Assembly (NCBI RefSeq): GCF_013283645.1
Contig: NZ_JABEKV010000018.1
Span: 1-39,977 of the forward strand
Direction of reading: 5' to 3'
Length of the DNA: 39,977 nt
Origin: Sinorhizobium psoraleae
Lineage (GTDB): Bacteria; Pseudomonadota; Alphaproteobacteria; Rhizobiales; Rhizobiaceae
Position numbers and translations under genes: made by a program
Part shown: in pieces, positions 8,067 to 20,490 of the stretch
Layout: each line of letters opens with the position of its first letter
How positions within the stretch are numbered: position 1 is the first letter of the stretch
Notes under the pieces: model-generated
What the model was told of the DNA's origin: nothing
Database searches by the model: none
What the model saw: the letters and a program-made list of their open reading frames with translations, nothing else

Positions 8067-9615
8067 TCACTGGTATAGCTGCTGCCGCGGATGTTGCCGT
8101 GCGCCGGCGTCGGCTTTGCCGGCTCTGTGGTGCTCGCCCGGTCGAGGCCGGACTTGAGAATGGCGGTGACGGAGGCGTAGGTGATCGCGTTGATCGTGAG
8201 CGCCCGCTCGCAGGCCGCCTCCGTGCGCTCCTGCCCATAGCGCGGCGAAAGCGACAGGATGCCCATGGCGGCGCGGTATCCCTGTTCCGGATGCGGCCGG
8301 TCGCGCATCAGGCGCTCGACCAGGATGGCGGCGTTGGGCCCGATTTTGGCGGCCCGAGCGATCAAGGTGGCCGGCGTCGTGTTGGCGTAACGCTGATGCG
8401 CCTTTGGCATGTGGGCGTTGACGGTGACATGACCGGAGCGTTGCGAACGACGGACATGGCTGGCGACGCGCTGGTGATCGTGGAAGATCTCGACCACCCG
8501 ATGGGTGAGCCGGACTTGGACGGTGCGGCCGATCAGCCGATGCGGCACCGAATAAAAGGTCTTGTCGACCTCGACATGGTAGTCGGGATGGACCTTCGCT
8601 GATCTCCATTCCGCGTATTCGAACGGCGTTGCCGGCAGCGGCCTTAAGGCTGCCCGCTCGATCTCCTCGAACAGCTCGCGGCGGCTTTTGCCGACATGGC
8701 GCATTGGCCGGTTGTTCAACTCCTCGAGCAGTTCGGCGACAGCCGAATTGAGCTCGGCCAGCGAGAAGAACGTCCGGTTCCTAAGCCGGGCGAGAATCCA
8801 GCGCTCGACGATCAGCACCGCGCCCTCGACCTTGCCCTTGTCGCGCGGCTTTCGGCTGCGGGTTGGCAGGATCGTGGTGTCGTAATGCTCGGCCATCGCG
8901 GCAAAGGTCGCGTTCAGCGTCGGCTCGAACCACAGCGCCTTGGCGACCCCCGCCTCCAGATTGTCGCAGACGATCGCCTTGGTGACCCCGCCGAAGAAGG
9001 CAAGCGCCCGCACCTGGCCGTCGATCCAATCGGGCAGCTTTTGACTGAAGCTGGCAAGGGCGAAGGTCAGGTTGGAGGCGCCCAGCACCGCGACAAAGAT
9101 CTGCGCCGGGAAAATGACGCCGGTCGCCGGATCGATCACCGGCACCGTCTGCCCGGCATAGTCGGTCTGCATCACCGCGCCCGCCGCATGCCGGTTGCGG
9201 AACGTCGGGCTCGCCCGCCGCCGGAAGGCGGCGAACCGGTCGCAGAACCACGTGAAGCCGTAGCCGTCGGGATGGGCGGCGCGATATTCCTGCCACAGAA
9301 GTGTCAGCGTCACCCCTTCGCGCTTCAGCTCCCGGGCAACCAGCGCCCAGTCCGGTTCCCTCAGGCCTGCGGCGGGCGGCCCATTCGGTGAAACAGACGC
9401 CGTTCCAGCGCCGCATCGTCATCGTAGGCCGGCGCCAACGGCCAGCTCGACAGCCCCGCCTCCCGCGCCCGCAGCAAATAGGTCGAAACCGAGGTCTTGC
9501 CGATCTTCAGCCCCTCGGCCACCTCGCGCACCGACAGACCCTGTTCATAGGTCAGGCGCAGGATCGTCCGGATGTCCCTCACGCTCGTTCGTCTCGCTTG
9601 CTTCCGTCTTGGCAT
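8067..9615 (-). pseudogene. istA: IS21-family transposase IstA (two 1-bp deletions)
   Basis: The start MPRRKQARRTSVRDIRTIL leads into the helix-turn-helix GLSVREVAEGLKIGKTSVSTYL. Near 9366 one base is missing: the frame stops after RMGRPPQA, while LREPDWALVARELKREGVTLTL continues in another frame through the DDE core (MQTDYAGQTVPV; the acidic E in RDKGKVEGAV). A second missing base near 8079 (TATACC where TATTACC is expected) hides the normal TGA at 8067-8069 and fuses istA to istB. Restored length is about 515 residues. Either the element is dead or the read has indel errors. Confidence 0.88.
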
Positions 9616-9774
9616 GGCCCCTCTCAACGTCTCGTGAGAGGCCAGATTGCCAGAACGGCGCAGCCGAGGACCGACCATCAAATCCGCCCGGTGCCTGTCC
9701 GGGACTTAGCGGAATCGCTGTCCGCGACTTACTGAACTCGGTGTCCGGGACTTAACGAAACACGCAAACCCGAC

Positions 9775-9919
9775 ACTTCTGGACGAAGTGGTAATTTCGG
9801 TTTGCGGCCGAAAGCACCGGCCGCATCGGGACCGTCGATCCAACCGAGAGATGCAGAGTCCAGATGGCCATTTAAGCTATGCTTGTAGCGCTCACCCACC
9901 AGTGGCCCCGTCCGGGGGA
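9775..9919. other. Unassigned stretch between IS21 and the IS6 fragment
   Basis: No gene seen. Before the IS21 insertion this DNA was continuous with 6953-7159, so it belonged to the upstream side of the secretion operon. I found no -24/-12 or other recognisable promoter in it. Confidence 0.4.
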
Positions 9920-10197
9920 ACTCTTGCCGGCCGATCGCTTCCGGATATTATTGGCAAAGTGTCTGCCGAATTTCTCAGCCCAAAGTCGCACGGTCTGATG
10001 AGAGACGATGACGCGACGAGCTGCCAGCATATCCTCGACCATCCGCAGGCTGAGCGGAAACCGGAAATAGAGCCAAACGGCATGGGCAATCACCTGCGCC
10101 GGAAATCGGTGGCGACGATAAAGAGGATCATGGGAAAATCTGATCATGCCGCCAGATCCCACATTTTGATCGATGCTCCGTTAACGTTACGGTGCCC
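9920..10197 (-). mobile_element. Truncated IS6-family element, left copy
   Basis: Holds the start of an IS6-type transposase (ATG 10147: MIRFSHDPLYRRHRFPAQVI, then AVWLYFRFPLSLRMVEDMLAARRVIVSHQTVR and FGRHFANNIRKRSAG). Homology stops near 9920, before the catalytic triad, so it is dead. The outer end is GGGCACCGTAACGTTAAC (reverse strand, ending at 10197). Bases 10091-10197 recur inverted at 19464-19570 with about four mismatches in 107. The transposase reads away from the NRPS locus. Confidence 0.85.
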
Positions 10198-10331
10198 TTC
10201 CGCGCAATGCGGAAGCGAGAAGCATTTCGCGGGAAGAGGCTTAGAGAGGATGGACGTGTTCGTGGCGCCGCGACCCCATCCGGCGCTGATCAACGTCATG
10301 GCGATCGGAAACTCTGCACGATTTCATTTTC

Positions 10332-10989
10332 TCAGTCTGGAGGTGCCCTCCGTTCATTGATTTGGCAAAGGGCCACGGAAATGGCTCGAGCCAAAACACG
10401 GCGGTTTCCTGGTATATTCATCATCGTCTCGTGATCGCCAGGAACCGGCACGGTATGAATGGCCGCCGCACTCAAAACCCGGTCCCACCCCCGCGCAGGC
10501 GGAGTGGGCTGTGGATCTATTGAGCTCTTGGCTCGGGCCCCACAGGGAGGGCAAATTTCAGTGGCATAGAACTGATGTATTGCAACCGGCAGGGATGGAG
10601 GTTCGTACCCCTGCAGCGCCCCGTGAAACCAAGCGATTTTTTCATACATCACCATGTCATCTCGCAGATCACGATTTGACGGGATCGCTCCGATTTGCTG
10701 CGCCTTTTCAAGCAGCTGGGAAATCGAGCTTTGTTCAGCGAAGCGTTCAAGCTCTGCAAAGCGCTCGTGATCCAGCATTTCGAGACCTTCCAGAACCAGT
10801 TCGTTCATGATCTGTGTGGCTGATACGCTCGAGCGGGCTTCAGACAGGGCGACATCAATGAACGCCACGAATGATACAGCCTCGCCTAGTCGCAATAGGT
10901 GCTGCGCAATTGCGTAGGCTAAGATTCCGCCTGATGAGTACCCAGCGAGGCGATATGGCCCAGATGGCTGGATTTCTTTTATCCTGCGA
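10332..10989 (-). pseudogene. NRPS thioesterase domain, C-terminal part (out of frame)
   Basis: Releases the finished peptide from the last carrier domain. The nucleophile motif GYSSGG (GPYRLAGYSSGGILAYAIAQ), the FIDVAL acidic strand and the catalytic histidine (PVPGDHETMM) are present, so the domain is complete. The start of the same domain (PPLFFVPSGLGDCSYALKL) is at the end of the preceding frame. Removing one T at 10989-10990 joins them as LEEMARRIKEIQPSGPYR, the normal thioesterase sequence. The 1-bp insertion also returns the reading frame to that used upstream of 13688. The stop at 10332 ends the locus; 10198-10331 has no recognised gene. Confidence 0.85.
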
Positions 10990-13687
<2,698 letters not shown>

Positions 13688-15811
13688 CGCCGCCTTCGCC
13701 GTAGACCTCGCTTAAGCCGAACGGCAGAGTCGGCTCGTCGATACCGGCCAGCATCTCCCGGAAGAACGCTTCATGCTCTTCGGACGAAACGCCGAGACGG
13801 GCGTGCGCCACCAGATTGCGGAACGGCTGCGGTGCTGCAAGCGCGTGCCCCCGCCCCTCCAGAACGGCCCGCACCTCGGCATGCATGACCTCCAGCGTCG
13901 TGTGATCGCCGATCAAATGGTGCTGCAGCTCCAACAGCAGCCAGCGCCCGCTGCCGGGCTCGCGCGCAATCACGAACCGCATCAGCGGCGCCTGGCCAAG
14001 GTCGAGACGGTAGTGGCGCGGATCGAACCGGCGCCTCAGCTGCTCATGACCGGGACCGCCATCTTCGTCGAGCTCGACTTCGGCAATCTCCAGCCGCGCC
14101 TTGCGCCAGACCACCTGCGCCGGGCTCGACAGTCCCTTCCAGACAAAGGCCGTGCGCAGGATGTCGTGGCGGTCGACCACCGCTTGAACCGCAGCAAGGT
14201 AGCGGTCGAGCACACCCCGATCGGCGAAGGCCATCTGACTGACCAGCAGATAGGGATCGCCCCGGGTCGACAGCAGATGATGGAACAGGATGCCGTCCTG
14301 CAGCGGCGACAGGCCATAGATATCCTGGATGTTGCCGACGCCGCCGGGAACCGTCGACACGATCCGGTCGATCTCCGGTTGGGTCAGATCGATCAGCGGC
14401 AGCATCGCTGGCGTGATCGCCGTGCTCTCATCGGTGATCAGGTTGGCAGGCACCGCCACCTCGTGATGGCTGCCCAGGCTGGCGGCGAGATCGCAAAGCA
14501 CCGGCCTGGCGAACAGGGTGCGCACCTCCACCCCCAGCGACAGCCGTCGCAGCCGCTCCATCAGTTGCACCGCCAGCAATGAATGGCCGCCGAGTTCGAA
14601 GAAGTTGTCGTTGCGGCCGATGCGCTCGAGGCCGAGCAGCTCTTGCCAGATCTCTGCCAGCGCCGTCTCGACCTCGCCCTGCGGCGCCTCGTAGGCTCGG
14701 CGCGCATAGGCGTCGTCCTCCGGCGCCGGCAGCGCCTTGCGGTCGAGCTTGCCGTTCGGCGTCAACGGCAGTGCTTCCAACCGCACGAAGGCCGACGGCA
14801 CCATATAGTCCGGCAGCCGCGCACCCAGATGCGCGCGCAAGGCGCCGGCAAGCCCGCTTCCGTCATGTTCGTCGTCCGACCCGGCCTCGGGTCCACAGAC
14901 CACATAGGCGACAAGACGCTTGTCGCCGGCACGATCCTCGTGCGCCACCACCACCGCCTCGCGCACCCATTCATGCTCGATGAGTCGCGCCGCGATTTCG
15001 CCCGGCTCGATGCGGAAGCCGCGGATCTTCACCTGCTCGTCGTTGCGGCGCAGAAACTCTAGATTGCCGTCCGGCAGATAGCGCGCCAGGTCGCCGCTCC
15101 GGTACATCCGGGCGCCTGCCTCGTCGCAGAACGGATCGGCGAGGAACCGCTCCGCCGTCAGCTCGGGGCGGTTGAGGTAACCGCGCGCCACCCCCGCCCC
15201 GCCGATATAAAGCTCGCCCACCGCCCCGAACGGAACCGGCTGACCATGAGCGTCCAGCAGGTATATCCGCGTGTTCGCGATCGGACGGCCGATCGGAATA
15301 CTGGGAGCCTTCTCCTGCATTGCACCCACAGTGTAGGCAGCCGCAAAGGTCGTTGTCTCGGTCGGACCATAGCAATGAATGAGACGTACAGGGCCTTCTT
15401 CTCTCAGCAACCTTAAGAAGGCGGAGGGATCACTCCGCTCCCCTCCACACAGGAGGTATTTAAGTTGTGCTAACGTTGGGGCAATCGATGACGTATATTG
15501 GTTGAATAAGGCTGTTGTCAGAAATAGGGACGTCACTGCGTGATGCTCTAGCGTCTTGGAAAAGCTTGCTGCATCTAGGACGGTCGTGGCACTCATTACA
15601 ACAATGCAGCCACCGTTAAGCAGTGGCGCCCACACTTCAAATGTGCTGGCGTCGAAGGCGGGATTACCCGCCCAGGCCACACGATCGCCGCCATCGATTG
15701 TCAAATATCCATTATTGATCACGAGCCGGTTGACAGCACGATGAGGAACAACCACTCCCTTGACAAGGCCGGTCGAGCCGGAAGTGTACATCACGTAAGC
15801 GGCATCTCCGG
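13688..15811 (-). pseudogene. NRPS module 1 (rest of A1, T1) and condensation domain of module 2
   Basis: Begins where the IS3 element ends and carries A1 from DAAYVMYTSGSTG onward (HCYGPTETTTF, YRSGDLARYLPDG), carrier domain T1 (DNFFELGGHSLLA), and the condensation domain opening DIYGLSPLQDGILFHHLL, whose active-site motif reads HHLIGDH (canonical HHxxxDG). The A1 pocket aligned to GrsA reads D-A-F-F-L-G-C-T-F, close to published Val/Ile-type codes, so a branched aliphatic residue is predicted (inference). The frame is continuous with 17084-18180 once the IS and one copy of its CCGG duplication are removed. Confidence 0.87.
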
Positions 15812-15875
15812 TGACCTTGCCCCGTTGAAATAATCCATTTTGAAGTAAGCTCTGGCCCATTGAGAGGACCAGGGA

Positions 15876-16142
15876 ATGAAGCGCAACCGTTTCACGGACG
15901 AACAGATTATCGGCATTCTGAAGGAGCACGAGGCGGGCACGCCGGTGTCGGAGCTTTGCCGCAAGCACGGCGTCAGCGATGCCAGTATCTATAAGTGGAA
16001 AGCCAAGTTCGGCGGCATGGACGTGTCCGAGGCCAAGCGGCTGAAGACTCTGGAGGACGAGAACACGAAGCTGAAGCGGCTCCTGGCGGATGCCATGCTC
16101 GACAATGCTGCTTTGAAAGACCTTTTGGGAAAGAAGTGGTGA
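15876..16142 (+). CDS. IS3-family transposase OrfA
   Basis: 88 residues: helix-turn-helix (FTDEQIIGILKEHEAG, then VSELCRKHGVSDASIYKWKAKFGG) followed by a leucine-zipper segment (LKTLEDENTKLKRLLADAML). It binds the element's ends and, by ribosomal frameshifting, supplies the N-terminus of the OrfAB transposase. Its TGA overlaps the first bases of orfB by 4 bp. Full length and intact. Confidence 0.93.
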   Translation: MKRNRFTDEQIIGILKEHEAGTPVSELCRKHGVSDASIYKWKAKFGGMDVSEAKRLKTLEDENTKLKRLLADAMLDNAALKDLLGKKW

Positions 16143-17065
16143 CGCCCGCAGCCCAGCGGAACGCTGTCACTCATCTGATGAGCCACCATCAGATGAGTGA
16201 ACGGCGGGCGTGTAAAGCCATCGGCGTTTGCCGGATGACGATCCGTTATGAAACCAGGCGCAGCGACGATCATGACCTTCGCGAGCGGATGAAGGCTCTG
16301 GCTCATGAACGCCGCCGCTTCGGATATCGACGCATTCATGTGCTGCTCAGGCGCGAGGGGCACCTTGTGAACCACAAGAGGCTCTTCCGGCTCTATCGGG
16401 AGGAGAAGCTGACGGTGCGCAAACGCGGCGGCCGCAAGCGAGCGATAGGCACGCGAGCGCCGATGCTGATCCCGATGGCAGCCAATGATCGTTGGTCGCT
16501 GGACTTCGTGTCGGATCAGCTCACCGATGGACGCAGGTTTCGGGTTCTGACGGTCGTCGACGATTGCACCAGGGAATGCCTGGCACTCGTCGCCGATACA
16601 TCGCTTTCCGGCGTGCGGGTTGCCCGTGAGCTTGACCGGATTATCAAGGAGCGCGGCAAGCCGAAGATGATCGTCAGCGACAATGGCAGCGAGTTCACCA
16701 GCAACGCGATCCTGCAATGGACGGACCGGACCAAGGTGGATTGGCACTATATCGCGCCGGGCAAACCGATCCAAAACGCCTTCATCGAAAGCTTCAATGG
16801 GCGGCTGCGAGACGAGTTCTTGAATGAGACTCTCTTCTCGTCACTGACCCATGCCCGATCAGCGCTTTTAAACTGGCGAAGCGATTACAACGATAACCGA
16901 CCACACTCTGGCCTCGGCTGGCTGACACCTGCCGAGTTCGCTCAGACCATCAACCCGCGACGTGATGCGGTGCTGCGCAGCCGAAATGGCTCCGCACCGC
17001 AACCCGCCGCTACCGCCGCAAATGCAGCAACCCAAAACCGCTGGAGCGAACTCAAAATTGGATAA
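16139..17065 (+). CDS. IS3-family transposase OrfB (DDE integrase)
   Basis: 308 residues from GTG at 16139, overlapping the orfA stop. An HTH_21-like region (RRFGYRRIHVLLRREG) precedes the rve integrase core: D in WSLDFVSDQL, D in IVSDNGSEF, E in NAFIESFNGRLRDEF with the usual following arginine. Complete, and with OrfA presumably active as the OrfAB fusion, so this is the least decayed IS in the window. Confidence 0.93.
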   Translation: MTPAAQRNAVTHLMSHHQMSERRACKAIGVCRMTIRYETRRSDDHDLRERMKALAHERRRFGYRRIHVLLRREGHLVNHKRLFRLYREEKLTVRKRGGRKRAIGTRAPMLIPMAANDRWSLDFVSDQLTDGRRFRVLTVVDDCTRECLALVADTSLSGVRVARELDRIIKERGKPKMIVSDNGSEFTSNAILQWTDRTKVDWHYIAPGKPIQNAFIESFNGRLRDEFLNETLFSSLTHARSALLNWRSDYNDNRPHSGLGWLTPAEFAQTINPRRDAVLRSRNGSAPQPAATAANAATQNRWSELKIG

Positions 17066-17083
17066 AACTTGGGGGCAAGGTCA

Positions 17084-18180
17084 CCGGCGCTCAACGTCAG
17101 CCCAGGATCGATACTTAGTTCTGCATCGGCCGCTAACGGCTCAATGAGCACAACCGGGATCGTCACCTCGACGAGATCAACATCGTTACTCTCGCCACGA
17201 ACCAAGCGTGCAGCACAGTCGGCCATCAGCCATTCTTGTCGCGCAGATGGAAGAGCACGATCGATCGGAACATAAACCGCGCCCGTCTTCAGAATCGCCA
17301 ACTGCGCCACCACAAGGGTGACGGAGCGGTCCAGTAGTGTCGCAATGTGGTCCCCGGGCTCCACCCCAAGCCCGATCAGATGATGCGCCAGGCGGTTGGC
17401 GCGCTCATTGAGCTCGCTATAGCTTAGTTCCTCGGCCCCATGCACCACCGCCACTCTGTCGGGCGCCTCACGCACCTTCGCCTCGAACAGCTCGTGCACG
17501 CACAGATCCGACGGATAGTCCGCTTCCGTCCGGTTCAGCTCATCCAGCAGATGGCCGCGTTCGACGGCCGACAAAAGCTCGATGCGGCCGACCGGCTGCC
17601 CCGCATCGGCCAGCACACCGCACAACAAAGCTTGCAAATGCTGCGTCATGTGCTCGACCTGCTCCGGCGCCAATCGACCGGCATCAAAGTGCCAGCGATA
17701 ACTTCCATCCAGAGCGCATACCTCAAATGTTAGCAACTCACCCGGTGAATTCGGGGCGGAGTGACCAGAACTATTTTCCGCCGCAATTGCCACACCTACC
17801 GGCCAGGGGCGCTGCGATCGTAGCGCCTCCATCTGCCTTAATGACGGGCAGCGTCCGATAAGATCGCGCGGAAATCTGTCACGCTCCCTCAGTTGAGCAC
17901 ATTCGGCCGCCACCGCTTTGCGTATTTCTTGGAAGCCATCGGCCAGGTCAATGGTGACCTCTATTGGTACGGTAGAAGCGAGAACGGCCTCCACTGACTG
18001 CACCCCGGCCCACGATGCTTTTGGGGCTGGCGTCCACGCCAGCTGAAGCTCTGTCTGGCCTGTGATGCGGGCCAGATAGATCAGCCAAACCGTTACCAAG
18101 TATTCCACGCGATCAATGGCGGACAGTTCGGCCAAGGCCCCTGAAGCCAGCCATGAACTCGACTGCCATCGCGCCGTCGC
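17084..18180 (-). pseudogene. NRPS: partial C domain and N-terminal part of A1
   Basis: In the same frame as the formyltransferase gene, separated from it only by the TAA at 18181-18183. The first part (W-L-A-S-G-A-L-A-E-L-S-A-I-D-R-V-E-Y-L, then FPRDLIGRCP and PVGVAIA) resembles the C-terminal half of a condensation domain; the N-terminal half with the HHxxxDG motif is absent. Adenylation domain A1 starts at ELNRTEADYPSDLCVHELFE and runs (LSYSELNERANRLAHHL, LKTGAVYVPID) to LTLSAG, where the IS3 element splits it. An isolated product from the TTG at 18135 is possible but unlikely to work. Confidence 0.82.
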
Positions 18181-19248
18181 TTAGGCTGTGCCGGACGACA
18201 GGAAGGGAGGCTTCACTATTTTAAACTGCTCAAGCCGCTCTCGCCAAAAATCCTCTGAAGGCGCTATCTCCCCATGTATGGCAGTTAGGCGCCGCACCTG
18301 ATCGTCGCTCAAGACAGGAAGGGCGTCGCCTTCAACCAGATCGCTGCGGCTGGCGAGTGCTTGTGCCTCCAGGGCCTGACCGTCCAAGCTGCCAAACCAG
18401 ACGTCGACATCCTGTGTAGCCGTGGCCACACGCCAATGGCTGGGATGGATCTCAAGCAGGCGACCTGCCGCAAAGCCCGAGCGGCGTGGCAGCACTTCCA
18501 AGCGCCTGACGCTAACAACGTCATCCCCTATGAGAGCCTTGGGCAAACACAATGGATTGGGATGATACGGCCCGAAATCCAAGGCCCGCACCATCGCTGA
18601 CAAATCTTGCGCGGATCGATCCCAACGCAGAATACCTGCCGCATCTGGACGCCGACATCTGGGAAAGTAGCTTCTGTCTTCCAGTGCCTGGCGACGGGCG
18701 CTGAGCTTGCCCCCCGCCAAGCAAGCTAAAAGCTCGCGGAAGCCCTCGACAGCGGCTTCGTAACATTTGAGGTTCAGGGTCAGTGCCGTATCGGCGGGCG
18801 TCACCAGCACTTGGCGCTGAACAGCTATGTCACCCAGATTAAGCCCATCATCGACACGATGCCACGTGATGGCATGCTCGGTCTCTTGCGCCAACAGCGC
18901 CCAAGATGTCGCGTGAGTTCCGGCATATCGCGGCAAAGGGCCGTCATGGTAGTTGAAAGCACCTCGACTGATCCGTCCAAACACATCGACCGGCAAGATG
19001 AACGGATTGACAACGGAGAAGAGCCACTCCGCCGGCTCGGGCTCGAGGAAGCTCGACAGCTCTTCAACGCTTGCCATGCATGGGATATTGGCGCGAGCCG
19101 CCCAGTCGGCGAATATCGCGTCGCCACACAGCACCGCGCGAATGTCGTGGCCCGTCTCCATGGCCAGCTGCGCGCAGCTGATCGCGAGCGTACCGCTACC
19201 AACAAAAATGCCAGACGAAAGTGCTGCGTCTATGGCGATGGATGACAT
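18181..19248 (-). CDS. Formyltransferase domain of an NRPS (now a separate ORF)
   Basis: 355 residues related to methionyl-tRNA formyltransferase and to the F domains at the front of formylating NRPSs such as the LgrA synthetase. The catalytic Asn/His pair lies in FNYHDGPLPRYAG and the Asp in HRVDDGLNLGDI. The start FVGSGTLAISCAQLAM is the nucleotide-fold beginning. It would put a formyl group from formyl-tetrahydrofolate on the first amino acid. The tail SEDFWRERLEQFKIVKPPF already belongs to a linker/condensation segment and continues in frame past the TAA into 18180, so the stop probably arose by mutation inside one long gene. Start chosen at 19248 (alternative 19266); both lie downstream of the -24/-12 promoter, while the upstream GTG at 19341 does not. 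Confidence 0.85.
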   Translation of the reverse strand: MSSIAIDAALSSGIFVGSGTLAISCAQLAMETGHDIRAVLCGDAIFADWAARANIPCMASVEELSSFLEPEPAEWLFSVVNPFILPVDVFGRISRGAFNYHDGPLPRYAGTHATSWALLAQETEHAITWHRVDDGLNLGDIAVQRQVLVTPADTALTLNLKCYEAAVEGFRELLACLAGGKLSARRQALEDRSYFPRCRRPDAAGILRWDRSAQDLSAMVRALDFGPYHPNPLCLPKALIGDDVVSVRRLEVLPRRSGFAAGRLLEIHPSHWRVATATQDVDVWFGSLDGQALEAQALASRSDLVEGDALPVLSDDQVRRLTAIHGEIAPSEDFWRERLEQFKIVKPPFLSSGTA

Positions 19249-19324
19249 GAGTTGAACAACCTTCATCTGTCTGTGTGGGCGGGCGACCGCGGGACCGCTC
19301 CCTACGGGTAGCTGGCCGTGTCGC

Positions 19325-19340
19325 AGCAAAAAGCGTGCCA
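19325..19340 (-). promoter_or_regulatory. Sigma-54 (RpoN) -24/-12 promoter of the NRPS locus
   Basis: On the minus strand the bases read TGGCACGCTTTTTGCT, an exact match to TGGCACG-N4-TTGCW with the GG and GC ten bases apart. Predicted start of transcription is near 19313, giving a leader of about 47-65 bases before the formyltransferase start. Such promoters need RpoN and an enhancer-binding activator; in rhizobia NifA is the obvious candidate. I looked for a NifA site (TGT-N10-ACA) up to the IS6 edge at 19464 and found none, so the activator site may have been displaced by the IS or the activator may differ. Confidence 0.8.
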
Positions 19341-19463
19341 CAAAAACGGTTGTTCAACGCCTGCTCGAAGAGCCGAAGAACACGCGCTTCGCGCCTCGCC
19401 TACCATGAGTACTTAACCGCCGCGTCGAATTGCTGACATAGCGGTCTTACACTGGACATGGGC

Positions 19464-19570
19464 GGGCACCGTAACGTTAACCGAGCATCGATCAAAATGT
19501 GGGACCTGGCGGCATGACCAGATTTTCCCGTGATCCTCTTTATCGTCGCCACCGATTTCCGGCGCAGGTG
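19464..19570 (+). mobile_element. IS6-family end, right copy (107-bp remnant)
   Basis: Starts GGGCACCGTAACGTTAAC and contains the first codons of an IS6-type transposase (MTRFSRDPLYRRHRFPAQV from 19514), then breaks off into unrelated sequence. It is the inverted counterpart of 10091-10197 with about four differences in 107 bases. It sits 123 bp upstream of the sigma-54 promoter. Confidence 0.85.
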
Positions 19571-19962
19571 TCGATAACACCGTCCCGGTTCTGGCCCGCA
19601 TGGTTGCCAAGTGTCGCGCGGGCTATCGGGCGCTGGGCAAACATGATCGAGTAGCGGCCCTCCGCGGGAAGCGGGGTGCTCTTGGGCGGTGAGGGCTTAT
19701 TCTCAGAACGACTCCTCCGACTGTGTTGTCATAAGCGCAATCGCCTCGAGGGATTCCGGACCAGGACCCGCTACGCCCCAGCGAGTTTAGGGCGCAGCCG
19801 AATCCGCTCCCGGTACTCTTCATTCTGCTTCGATATTGCCTACCGACGCTCGTGTTTGAGATTCAGAAGTGACGACCGTTCCTCACATCTGCGCTTGAAA
19901 GTTATCAGTTTTCATGAAATCGTCTCTCAGGAGCTTATTTTCATGCGCGGGCACCAAAATTC
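19571..19962. other. Unassigned sequence
   Basis: No gene recognised. A 96-codon plus-strand frame (19676-19966) is arginine/serine-rich with no family likeness and is probably chance. The DNA joins the IS6 end to the Fic-like fragment and may be scar from several rearrangements. Confidence 0.4.
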
Positions 19963-20490
19963 ATGAATGCGTCGCAGCGGAAGCCATATTCGGGTGCTGT
20001 AAGCGTTTTTCACGGCCGCTGGTTGCCAGAGGAAGCGACCCCTGCGGGATATGCTGCTCTGATTGACGCATATGAGCTACACGTCCCGCTGCCGCGTAGC
20101 GTGGCGGCGGCCATTGGTCCACGCCACAAAGTCTATCAGGCCGACGACTGGAATATCTATACGCCGCGGCACACTCCTGATGCCGATCTTATCGGGCACC
20201 TGACTTTTGCCCTGCGCTATGAGGGGTTGGACTTAGCAGCCCTTAAAGCGCTGTTTCGCGCCACTGGCCCCGATGCGATAACCGATATCGTGCGGGCGTC
20301 TCCGACGGGCTCATATGCGCGGCGACTGTGGTTTCTTTACGAATGGTTACTTGATACTCGGCTGGGTCTTCCCGATGCGACCCGAGGCAGCTATGCCTTT
20401 GTGGTTGATCCTGACCAGCAATGGGCGACAGGGGGAGCAACGTCGACCCGCCATCGCGTGAAAAACAATCTGCCAGGAATTCACAGCTGA
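19963..20490 (+). pseudogene. Fic-family protein, N-terminal fragment
   Basis: 175 codons resembling the N-terminal region of a group of rhizobial Fic (AMP-transfer) proteins: GRWLPEEATPAGYAALIDAY, YTPRHTPDADLIGHLTFAL, then SYARRLWFLYEWLLD and TRHRVKNNLPG. The match ends at NNLPG, and after three unrelated codons the frame stops where IS30 sequence begins. The catalytic Fic motif (HPFxxGNGR) is absent, so the product cannot be an enzyme. Family assignment is from memory of related proteins and is moderately certain. Confidence 0.55.

Larger units (their letters stand above)
7168..9766 (-). mobile_element. IS21-family insertion sequence with 8-bp target duplication
   Basis: Ends TGCGCATTTCGC and (reverse) TGCGTGTTTCG are flanked by the 8-bp duplication AACCCGAC at 7160-7167 and 9767-9774. 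Each end carries three TGTCCGG/CGACTTA-type repeats spaced exactly 23 bp (left boundaries 7191, 7214, 7237; right 9696, 9719, 9742), the usual IS21 transposase binding array. It encodes IstB (7274-8050) and a damaged IstA (8067-9615). The intact duplication points to a fairly recent single insertion upstream of the secretion operon. Its length of 2599 bp is normal. Confidence 0.93.
15812..17083 (+). mobile_element. IS3-family (IS407-group-like) element in the NRPS gene, 4-bp target duplication
   Basis: 1272 bp with ends TGACCTTGCCCC on both sides in inverted orientation, flanked by CCGG at 15808-15811 and 17084-17087. Excision with one CCGG restores the NRPS codons for LTLSAGDAAYVMY. It carries overlapping orfA and orfB. 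Its orientation opposes the NRPS gene. The last 58 bases of the element are repeated alone at 21464-21521. Confidence 0.95.

Noticed and set aside
7274..9313. Single genuine IstA-IstB fusion protein
   Set aside because: One missing T explains the loss of the normal istA stop, and istA has a second frameshift near its N-terminus; treated as damage, not design.
16942..18135. NRPS frame ending inside the IS3 element as a stand-alone gene
   Set aside because: The tail after 17083 is IS sequence read by chance; the NRPS continues at 15811.
19341..19463. NifA upstream activator site (TGT-N10-ACA) or nod box before the NRPS
   Set aside because: Searched by eye up to the IS6 edge; no match found.
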